A DNA stretch of 28,888 nucleotides from Multifurca ochricompacta (taxonomy: Eukaryota > Basidiomycota > Agaricomycetes > Russulales > Russulaceae). The DNA lies in contig WTXG01000377.1 in NCBI GenBank assembly GCA_022496185.1, positions 1 through 28,888 on the forward strand. Reading direction: 5' to 3'. The notes under the pieces were generated by a model, which did not search any database, had not been told where the DNA came from, and saw only the letters and a list, made by a program, of their open reading frames with translations. Shown one piece after another: positions 1-9,220 of this stretch. How positions within the stretch are numbered: the first letter of the stretch is position 1; each line of letters starts with the position of its first letter. The position numbers and the translations under genes are program-made.

Positions 1-662
1 AAAAAAACATGTGTGTGTGCACGCGACTCACCTTGTACAATGTCTCGTCATTCGTCCCAAACACCGTCACAGCCACAGTTCCACTTTCTGCCTCCAACTC
101 GCGTGTGCGGCGTTCGAACACGGTAGCCTTGTCTCCCACGACCAAGTCCATCTTATGCACGAGCAAGAAGACGGCCGCGTCGGGAGAGTACTTCTGAAGC
201 GCGTCGAGACAATCGCGGTAGTACCCGCGTCCTTAGCAGTGTCTCGAGCGCCGATTTCGAAAACGTAGATGAGTACGCCGACGTGTTGGAATATGGTAGA
301 ACGCTGGTGGGAGGTAGGAATCCATGAAGGAATCCTGCCCGCCACAATCCCAGAGGTTGAGGATGAGATCGCGAGGAAACGGACATGGTTTTGTTCGACG
401 TCGATCGTCGGCCCAGGCGGGAGGTGAGCGAGGCCGGGTTGTTCGAGCTACACTATCCGCTCAACAGAGTGGCTCTCACCGAACCGTCCAGGGGAGCGGA
501 CGGAAACGCACAAGAGGGAGCGCATCGAAGTTTTCCCGCTTCCTGATGCCCATGAGAAGGACCTTTAGAAAAAAATAAAAAAAAATAAAAAAATAAAATT
601 ATTATGGTTTTTTTGTTTTTTTTTTTTTGAAAGATGAATAGGAAGCGCACCTTCTTCTTCAT
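1..662 (-). CDS. gtr1: Gtr1/RagA-type Rag GTPase, 5' part, with five frame breaks
   Basis: Rag-family small GTPase. In the Gtr1-Gtr2 (RagA-RagC) dimer it signals amino-acid sufficiency to TORC1 at the vacuole. Proposed exons on the minus strand are 662-651 (MKKK), 562-512 and 447-32, with introns 650-563 and 511-448. A GTGAGT donor at 31 shows that the gene runs off the window. Visible motifs are a P-loop SGSGKTSMRS, switch I TIDVE, the G3-like LWDCGGQDSFMDSY, VLIYVFEI and the nucleotide-specificity region VHKMDLV. To follow this homology the frame must change near 547 (inside the P-loop, one lysine codon short), 411, 372, 312-305 and 226-224. Every change fits lost bases. The last exon part, from KYSP to DETLYK, is clean. 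Family membership is confident. Whether the breaks are sequencing errors or a decayed gene cannot be told from the window. The first exon is only 12 nt and is inferred from the usual MKKKVLLMG start. Confidence 0.8.
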
Positions 663-2889
663 TTTAGGGATCCGAATCAAGTTCAGGTTGGGTTTTGTAT
701 ACAGTAGTTAAGTAAGTTACTGTCCACCTGTGCACCTCGTCGTGGCTGGTTGTCGTCGCGTTGCGTTCGCTACACACATTTTTGCCTCTGCGTTGGCCGG
801 CCCGTGAAACCCGCACCCATCCAGCACCACCCGTCCTGCTATGACTAAAACCACACTGATATCCAGGATCAAGGCTGTCGCTGTCGCGCGATAAACTCCG
901 CTCTTTTTACCATCATATTACAAACGTCTCCGTCTCTCTCTAATTCTAAATAGGAGGGGGGGGGGTTGCGAAATAAAAGTAAGATCCGACACACTGATAA
1001 ACGTCCTAAAACTCTGTCGTTTTGTGGATGCTTTTCATGTACCCACGACAAAGGCGACCTCGATTCGCGCGCCTTTTGTGCCCCCCTTTCCTTCCTCCTT
1101 TACTTGTGGACCCTTCCTTGCGTACTGGAAAAATAAAAATAAAAAAATTAGAGGAGGAAAAAGGACAGAATGGGCCAAAGATCTCCATCTCCATCACTTG
1201 GGGAAGAAGCAAGGACAACTCTTCTCATGAACTCTTGCGCGGGAATAAATACTACAGGGGCGAAATGCTGCTCTTCCCACCCCCCTAATATGAGTTGTTG
1301 TTTTCTGTGATGTGGTAGAGGGAGTTGTTATAATCTTATCTTATCTCTCTACGTAGGCACTGCCACATGTAATGATAAATATCACCAAGGCCTGGTTCAT
1401 GATGCGGGGGTGCGTGTGCGTTCTCCGTACGTTAAAGGCCGTCTTAGCCCTGCTCATCTGTTCACATTGCTTTTTCATGATGTCCGGTATCGTTCATGCG
1501 TTTTTGATTGAGGAGGCGAAGGTTGCCAAGCGTTGGTGTGATCAAATCGCAGCAAAACGCAACGGGTGCTCGCTCGTAACCGAACCGAACCAAACCCTTT
1601 TCACCCCTTTTTACGTGGTTATGTGTTTGCAGTCTTCTATGATGCGCTATGAGAAAAATCGACATGAACGTCCTGTGCTCTGGCGCTTAGGAATTAGTCC
1701 TAATGCTATGGTGGGTGGAACTACCCCTAGCTTGAAATGTTCACGTTCACGATCACTTGGTGATGGTCCACTCAGTGGCCAAGCCGAGGCCAAGCCATAA
1801 AAGCGTGTCAGTTAGTAGGGAATGCGCGCGCGCAACATTTTATGCTCGCGGGTCCCACTTCTGCCACCTTGTAAACTTATTCTTTCATCGGCTCTCCTTC
1901 CTGAACATTTTAACCGTTTGCATTTGCTAATGACTCGTGCGAACGCCGAGACCCTGTATATCAAGATATCTTTAAAGGGTCTACTTGGGTCCTTTATTGT
2001 GATGCCGAGGCCAACTCAACAATAGTACTTTCTGGTCAAAAGTATACCATGCATCCTCATGACCACAAACAGCAAAGGCGTAGATGAGAACGGTTACGAG
2101 CGGTGTGCCTGTAATCTACGATATCCTGTGATGACACACGGACATCTCAGTTCCTGCAGTCGACGCCTGAAGGAGGAGACAGTTCGTATGATATACGACT
2201 TGGCACATCATTTTGTAAGTCTGGCCTTTCCGCACGTTCTCCTCCACCCAGAAAGCCCACTGATATCTCACAATGACGTCTCAGCCACCAACGTATATTT
2301 TCTTCTCCAAACAAGCCACATTACGAACACAGGCTCTGGGGACACGTCATCGTTTGCTCACCCCTGGCGGGTTCTCGCCTCTGCCTCTGTGGGATTCGTC
2401 GTGGAGAGTAGCTGGATGTATGACGATGATGGTATTTTTCTGTCGCTCGAAGTACCCTCTCGAGCTGCTCTGGCTGCCTGAGCGAGGCTGCTGCGAGGCG
2501 GTCATGTCAATCCCGTTCAGCCGTGACTTGACAAATTCGGTGTACTCCAGTCGTCTTCATACTTCTCTTGCATTAAACGACGCAAGGTTGTATACGGCTC
2601 ATTATCTCCTCCCACGTCCGTGGCGGAGGTACCAATATGATTCTCATCTTGTTGGTTGATATCGCTTGGGCAGTCTTAGTGCCGATAAATCAGACGTCGG
2701 GCGCTGGACACTGGACATTAAGCGTTCTTTCTCGCTCGATGCATCGAGCGATTTTTTCTCCTCAATGATCTGGTGGTTAATAACTAACAAACGTTTATCA
2801 CGTGTTCTAATTATAGAGGGCATAGGGCACAGGGGTAGACATGAGTACCGTGTCAACTGTAAATACTTCTGTTCCAACCCCCATCTCCA
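663..2889. other. intergenic region, no recognised gene
   Basis: Region between two divergently transcribed genes, so it should hold both promoters. It contains A-rich and G-rich runs (for example G near 955-965) and several open frames. The longest are 1372-1800 (+, 142 codons), 2059-2481 (+) and 2273-2659 (+). None resembles a family I know, and none shows a convincing splice pattern. I do not call them as genes. Confidence 0.5.
2732..2751. repeat. 20-bp perfect palindrome followed by a T run
   Basis: TCGCTCGATGCATCGAGCGA equals its own reverse complement and is followed by TTTTTT. It lies about 140 bp upstream of the F-box start codon. It could be a dimeric transcription-factor site or simply a chance hairpin. 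The sequence alone does not decide. Confidence 0.6.
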
Positions 2890-4695
2890 ATGAACAAATT
2901 ACCCACAGAAGTCATTGTCGACATATTGGCCATCCTTGATATCAAAGAACTCTTAGCTTGTCGATCTGTAAGAGCTTCTTTCCCTTCTCTTTCTATCCAG
3001 ACATTTTGTGTGTTTCTCTTTGCTGATTGCTTCTCTTAGATATGCCGTCATCTCCACGGTATCATCTCCAATTCGATAGTCCTCCAGTATCACATCCTTC
3101 TCGCTGCCTCCGGTATGTGCGATGGACCACCGAGCGAGGTCAGCACCGCGGAGCGGATGGCAGCCCTTCAGACGTACAACACGGCCTGGCGGGAACTAAC
3201 ATGGTCATCGTACGACACGATTGATATCCCGAATACAGCGATCCACAATTTTCAAATGGCGTTATTGTCACCATCTCTAATTATGGGAAGTCTCTCACTG
3301 TGCATCGGCTACCCTCGAAACTGCGCAGAGTTGAGGCATGCGAATGGACACTCACGTTTGACTTTGGCATCGCTGAGTTTATTATGGACGCTTCCCAGGA
3401 CTTGCTAGCCCTCATCCCTTTTGATAATGTCGAGGCGGACGTGTACGTGTCCAGTTTGTCCACCCATCTCCCTTCTGCCATTCTCCCCTTCTTGGCGTGA
3501 AAAAAAGGTCATCTTGAACGTGTTTTTCTAGTTTTCTTATCCTCACTCTTTCGAATGGTCAACCGCACCCGCTCGCGATGCCGAGAAACAGCAACAAAAG
3601 AAGAAAACAAAGCAGTGCATTGGCAATCGAATTATATGATAGTGATTATAAATGGTCACGAATAAGGTTCACACATGGTCAGATGAACATACACGGCGAT
3701 TACATTGGCACAGTAGTACTGGAGGACCTGAAGATTTGGAACTGGAAGACTGGTCATCAAGAGTGGCGTCTGCGTTTGCCAGCGCCTAACCTCAGCCGCC
3801 AATGGTTCTTCCTCGACAATTCACACATTGTCTATGACGAAGATAACAGGGAAGACCCTCAATCCCTATGTCTACGTGTTTGCCGTTTCCGGTGTGCGTT
3901 CGACACCGACCCCGGCACTGAGTGCGTCTTAGAAATTCGGGACTTGTGGCGGACCCCGAAATTACTCTACCAATCTAGAGTGGTATCACGAGCTACGTCC
4001 CAAATGGCAATGATGCGTGTGGGAGGGAAGCGCTCTTCTATCCAAGTGCCGAGGACAGCCTTTTGATTATAGAGCTGTGTGAAGACCGTCGGGGGTCCAA
4101 CCCAAACATCTCATACTTGCATGTCCCTACACGCACCCTTTTATCTGCATACCTGTCACTGACCCCTAAAAAAGAAGCAATAGAGGACCCAGAAGGCCCG
4201 AGGAACTTTGTCGTCGATTGGAAGGAATGGGGTCTTATCGTCATGAAGATCTACGCGGTAGACGTCCAGTTCTCAAAAAAGGGCTCTCGTATGGCCAGCG
4301 TAGGATCATGTGGAAATATGGGACACAAGATTTTCGTGGTCTGGCGCATAAGGCGGAAACAGAAGGTAGAAGAGTTTCAGTGTGTGATCTCCATGCAGGC
4401 CGCATCGATCAGGCAATCCGGTGTGGTGCGATGCAGGGGCAGCAGTCGCAACGTGTCTTTTCGTCTCCTGAAATTCCCCTCCCGTGGGATCTCCAGGAGG
4501 GCGTCCCAGTAGCACTCAATTTTGCAATGTGTGGTGATGCATTGATCATTGCTAAAGTAAGTCAAGTGTTATATGTCCCATCATTCCAGGGTTGTGATTT
4601 CTTTTTTTTTTCTAACTGGTACACTGATTTGGTTATGTATAACCTTCCAGAGATGGGGGCAAGGGAATAGCAGATTTCACGCATTCACATTTTAA
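2890..4695 (+). CDS. F-box protein of the expanded agaricomycete family, with three frame breaks
   Basis: Putative SCF ubiquitin-ligase substrate adaptor. Proposed exons are 2890-2967, 3040-3448, 3532-4556 and 4651-4695, with introns GTAAGA...TTAG, GTCCAG...CTAG and GTAAGT...CCAG. The N terminus (LPTEVIVDIL, then LLACRS joined to ICRHLHGII across intron 1) is the F-box, roughly residues 4-40. The rest follows a conserved beta-rich pattern without named repeats. Landmarks are RLPSKLR, MDASQDLL, LSNGQPHPLA, HGDYIG, IWNWKTGH, LHVPTRTLL, VCDLHAGRI, and a short last exon ending in FTF before TAA. Homology continues in another frame after about 3254-3256 (a run of A), 3971-3980 and 4275-4280 (a run of six A). 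Each break fits one missing base. The ATG at 2890 starts directly before LPTEV, as is usual for F-box genes. The substrate is unknown. Intron 2 (83 nt) is the least certain junction. Confidence 0.8.
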
Positions 4696-4816
4696 TGCCT
4701 TATCGCTTCTTGTTTCGGCACTAGCAATACTGTGCCTGCATAAATTGGAAGCAGACATGCATTTTCCCTGGGGATCATTGTTTCCAAAAACAAACAAACA
4801 AACAAACAAAGAATAG

Positions 4817-5069
4817 TTGTACCGCTTTGAGGATGATAAGGTGATGCCTGTGACGCTCACAAAAATGCTGGGAACCTCTGCACCGATTTACATGGCATTT
4901 TACGTCAAGAAGCGGTTGGACTACAAGCCTTACATCATGCCTTCCTGCGTTCTCACCCGGGGGAGCGAGGCCATACGCGAGCGAGAGGCGCTCACTGCCT
5001 CGCACTGAATAGAAGTAGGCAAAGGAGCGAGAACGTGAGGTCGAGGATGAGCTCTTTGCTACTGTGTGA
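4817..5069 (+). pseudogene. orphan C-terminal fragment of a ubiquitin-specific protease
   Basis: After a splice-acceptor-like GAATAG the sequence reads YRFEDDKVMPVTL, then YMAFYVKKRLDYKP and a charged RERE stretch. This is the extreme C terminus of the USP catalytic domain (the W/YRFDD...VTPVT and AYMLFYVKR pattern) plus the family's coiled tail. The tail continues in another frame as KEREREVEDELFATV before TGA at 5067-5069, so there is at least one frame break near 5005. No upstream USP exons exist. The catalytic Cys box and most of the His box would lie where the F-box gene ends, only 120 bp away. An AAAC tandem repeat directly precedes it, at about 4788-4810. I read it as the relic of a partial duplication or insertion. 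A mis-assembly joining two loci is the alternative. Confidence 0.65.
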
Positions 5070-6328
5070 ACATTGTCGAGGGCTGTAAGGTGGCCCCAGT
5101 CCCAAGGTAGTTACCACCTGCGATGTGTTTGCATAACATGTTCATTTGGTCGGATGGATCTTGATGGATGTGGGTGGGTTGCTGCAGTGCTTGTATAATA
5201 GGATGGTTCCCTCCTTTGTTCGGGTTGAAGATGGGACAAGGCAAGATAAGATCATGTGAGAGGGGACAGATATGTTTGTATGGACAAGCTTAGGTCTGAC
5301 TGATTTTTGTTGAGGTACAAGATTGGACTGGAAGAACCAACAACCTACAACCTACTCTTTAGCAGTCCCATCATTAGGTCACAATGTCAAAAGTTCATCT
5401 CCCTTATCTGTGTGCTTCCACCACCATTATGGCGCGACACTCCGCCGACCCTTCATTCACAACCTATTCCCGAATCTTCCTTTTTACAGTAGCTTTAAGT
5501 ACAAGAACTGGTCGCGACTTGAACTAGACCTTAAGTCTAATTTTCTGGTTCTTACTAGGTCTAGATACTCGTGAATCAATCTCCTTTCGTCTCGTGCACC
5601 ACGATCAGCGAACAATGAGTTGTTCGCCTTCGAACTGACTTTGACCCGACACGCCACGATGTGCATGACAGTTATATCTAGCCACTCATTCATCCTTCCT
5701 CCACCGAGTATTCTATGTAAGTGGAGACACCATCCTTCTACCCAACCCAAGTGGTGGTATAATAGAATGAGCGATAAAAGGAAAGCTTAAAAGAGCAAGG
5801 ACAAAAGAGCAGATGTAGCAGACACAGTGTCAGGAGAATTTGTGGTGTGGCGCGGCAAAGATTGTGGATTCGAGACAAGACAATAGAGAAGCAAATGAAA
5901 GCAAGAGGGAAAGGGGGCGAGTATTGAGAAGATGGGAGATGCCGAGCTACCTGTACAAGAGTATTCCAACCGGGGGTAGAAGCAGAAGAACGGGAGATGG
6001 TTCTGGTATGTATTGGAATAGCAAAAAAAAATGAAATCCTGAGTCTTCTTCGTCCAGCAGGTCCCTGGGTGGTGATCGCGTGTATACTGGCAGTGAAAGA
6101 GTAACCAGCCCTTTCTCTGGGCCAAAGTGAGCACGCACAAGGGGTGATTACGGTCATCTGGGAAGGTTCTTGATGACCCAGGCGTAAACACGGTGGTCGC
6201 ACGGGTAACTATCCTGACACTTGACACTAATCAAACAATGGTCGGAATTTGGCAAGTGTCGCGTCACGTCTTTGGCCACATGAATTGTGGAAGCACATTA
6301 TTCTCACGGGTCACGGGTCCAGAGTTCA
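5070..6328. other. intergenic region, no recognised gene
   Basis: About 1.3 kb with several open frames on the minus strand (up to 154 codons, 5738-6202). None has recognisable domains or splice logic. The right end is the likely promoter of the Crinkler-kinase gene. Confidence 0.5.
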
Positions 6329-6341
6329 TATATTATAAAAG
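6329..6341 (+). promoter_or_regulatory. TATA-like box upstream of the Crinkler-kinase gene
   Basis: An A/T run containing TATTATAAAAG lies about 65 nt before the ATG at 6406. It is followed by a pyrimidine- and CAA-rich leader (CTCTCAACAAACGACC). The spacing suits a short leader and a TATA-directed start. Confidence 0.45.
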
Positions 6342-6405
6342 CTCCGTGTCGTGTTAGTTGTCAGTTAACCTATCTCAACTCTCTCAACAAACGACCGAAA
6401 CGACC

Positions 6406-9220
6406 ATGACCACCACAGCACTCACCCTTTGTTGTCTAGCTGTCGATATCAAAAAGGCTCCTATTGGGGACATCTTCAAGGTTATAGTACAATCGGATGA
6501 CGATGTAATAGACCTCAAAGATGCTATCAAGCTCAAGAAAACTCCAGAGTTCGACCACTTCGCAGCAGATCGACTAACTGCCTGGAAGTTATTGAAACCC
6601 GTGCGCGGCACTTCCGCTGTCAATACTACGATTGGGGCCATGAAGTTCCCCGACTTCAAGCCTGGCGATGAGCTCGTTGGAAATGATACTGTTCAACTCC
6701 TTGACTCTCTCACAAATCTCTATGAATATTGGCAAAACCTTCCAAAGAGGAATCATTTACATGTTGTCGTTCAGGTGCCAAGTAAGTCTCGATTGTTATT
6801 GGATTGCCGCACGTATTTAACAATAATTCAGCTGTCGCACCATCCAATTTGCCAGGTAATTTCTCAGTCACCTTGGTCTCATCGACACATTCGCTTACAG
6901 GCGCCCCACTTGCCTTGCACCCACAGAATATCCCATTTTAGAGGCCCTCTCTGGGAAATCCCGTGGACCACCCCCCTTCGCCGATGAGATCACATTCACT
7001 ATCCCCGCGGCAAAGCGTATCCATAGCCTCCATAACAGCGATATTAGTAAGGATGAAGTCGAAGTTGCGACAGATACCCCTTCCTTTGTTGATGATTTCC
7101 GGACGTCATTGAATCGCCAACGCGTGATCTCACCTAATGCGAGTGCGATCACAATTCCCCGTGATTCACCTTGCTGAGTTCACTTTTTATATAGGCGACA
7201 GGGTCATCGATGCTAAGAGGATATCTCGGAGATTCGTTTGATACGTATTTTCGGGATGGAACAAATTCTGACGATCGTCCAACGGTGGGGAACAGCGAAA
7301 TGGGAGTGTACTCCCATATACTCTCTAGCTCGGAAATCCTAGCGGCGCAAAACTTTGGACATCAGAAAGAGGGGCACCTTTACTCCGCTTTCCTGTACGA
7401 TGTTGGTGGCCATTTTCGGGAGCTGTCATGGTCATGTGATCGTGAAGGTAGAGCTGGGTTGTGAGTTGTGGTTCACGTAGAGCTTGTTTGGGATTGACGT
7501 TATCTGATTTTATCTCATAGTGGGACCGATTGGCCTTTCCCGCTGCTTGCTCAGCCTCGGAATGAACAAGGGAAACGACGGTACCACCCAAGGAGCGACT
7601 TTCGTCTAGACGTCGAAGGCTTTCCGCATTGTATTATGGAAGTGACCTCGCATGAAGGTGGTCTATTGATGGCCCAGCCAGACCTGAATCGGATGATTTT
7701 GCAAGGGTCGTGCCTTGCAAGATTGGGCAATAAGCTGCGCGAGAACACTGAACCCGATTCCGATCCGGTTATCATCACGGCAATATTTATTGACAGGGAT
7801 TTACTTGCTCATGAATATTTGATGTATAAGCCTCCTTCGGAAGCAAAGAAGGTAAGAAGAGCAAATTGAGGACGCGTTATGTGATTGACGTATGGGATTT
7901 GTTAGGTGTTATACCACAAGGAGACCTTCAACCTAACTAAACCGATGGAAGCATTTGAATTTGTTTTCCGGTTGTACAATCTGCTTTCAAGAGTAGTCGA
8001 GGATAATGCAAGGCTGGATTCGTCCTCATTAGCGCTGGTTTCGGAATTGGCGGGCCACATCTCTTACAAGGACTATCCTGCATTGACAACTGACAAGGGA
8101 AATGGCAGCAAAAGTCGCGCAGGTGGTTCTAAGGGAACAAAGGGGGATACAAAGCAGCCAGAAACCATCTTTGAAGAGAAATTAATGCAGCAGACTTTTG
8201 AACATGCTGGGTACCAGATCACGCAGCAAGAGGACGAGCGGGTGGTCGCTCAGGTGCGCGTCCCTTTATTACTTTTCATGACTTGCAGCTCACGACTTGG
8301 ATTATAGCTCACGTCGAGAATGCGCACGGCGAGCTCATCCGATGGCGCCACGGTTGTGTTAAAACTCCTGGATGACGTCACTGACAATGACGGCATGGAC
8401 GAGCTGAAGATTTTGCAATACCTCAGCAGGTTCAAGGTTCCATCAAATCACGCCATCGAACTTCATGGCGTTGTCGACCTGACCATCGGAAAGGCGATCG
8501 CATTGCCGTGGAGGACTCCCCTTGTCGATTATCTCCAGTCGCGGCATCCACTTCTATCAGCGGAGTCGTTGCAGAGGCAGCTCCTGGAGGGTGTCGCGTT
8601 TCTGCATGAGCACAAAATCGCTCATCTGGACCTGAAGCCGGACAATGTGGTGATCGACAGTGAAAGGGATCGATATTGTCCGCGACTGTCGATTATTGAC
8701 TTTGGGTTGTCTGTCCTCGTCGAGGACGAAGAAACGATGATCGAAGGGTATTGCGGGACTCGAAGATGGACTGCGCCGGAGGTTGGAACGTCGGATGACT
8801 CGGATACGAAGTACAGTCCTATCCTTGCTGACCGGTGGGCTTGTGGACGAATGCTTGGTTATCTCGAGGCGCAAGTCCCAAATCAGAATGTTCTGGATGG
8901 CGATGGCAGTTGGAGAATCTTAGGCAGGCTATGGAAACAGCTATTGAACTCAGATCCGAGATCACGGCCTTCTCTTTCGGTGGTGTTGGACGAATATCAA
9001 CGGTATCAAAGGGACAAGATGGTTGAACGTGGCGGAGGGGAGGACGACAGTGACGCGGTACAGAAGCGGATTGGTTTGAAATGGTACGTCTACGTTTTTT
9101 TGCGGCGCCAATGGCTGGTCTGAACGTGGTGACAGTGCGGACGATATTGTGAATGAGTCGATGTTATCAAGAATCGAAATAGATGATGGGATCATCGGTA
9201 ATTGGATCGCGTGCGCTTAG
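6406..9220 (+). CDS. Crinkler-like protein: ubiquitin-fold header, nuclease-like region, protein kinase
   Basis: Exons: 6406-6781, 6832-6855, 6927-7123, 7195-7460, 7521-7851, 7906-8253, 8308-9083, 9136-9220. They splice in phase to 800 residues with no stop. Residues 1-127 match the fungal Crinkler header (LTLCCLAVD, DLKDAIKLKK, LHVVVQVP). Residues 290-400 (DFRLDVEG at 314-321, then MEVTS at 327-331 and LQGSCLARLGN) resemble a PD-(D/E)XK nuclease-like fold. This is inferred from motif spacing only. Residues 515-770 form a kinase with catalytic elements present: VVLKLL (K533), a helix-C Glu (about 546), HLDLKPDN (D622, K624, N627), IIDFG (D645) and APE (672). Leu replaces Arg before the catalytic Asp, so it is a non-RD kinase, and the glycine loop is degenerate. 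Residues 128-287 are unassigned. CRN proteins are known as secreted, nucleus-targeted effectors in oomycetes and are common but poorly understood in fungi. No signal peptide is obvious. The last exon is uncertain: another acceptor near 9280 would give a slightly different tail. Confidence 0.82.

Noticed and set aside
1372..1800. 142-codon open frame on the plus strand with a hydrophobic N terminus
   Set aside because: No recognised family, unusual composition, no splice context, and it lies in a region of many chance frames.
2347..2505. Minus-strand open frame with IIVIHP, resembling the start of actin-related protein 8
   Set aside because: Only about six residues match. No actin-fold motifs follow in any frame toward 1000, and no splice series supports it. 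Possibly chance or a very small relic.
5738..6227. Overlapping minus-strand open frames of 146-154 codons
   Set aside because: No domain, no splice logic, and low-complexity stretches rich in Ser, Phe and Leu.
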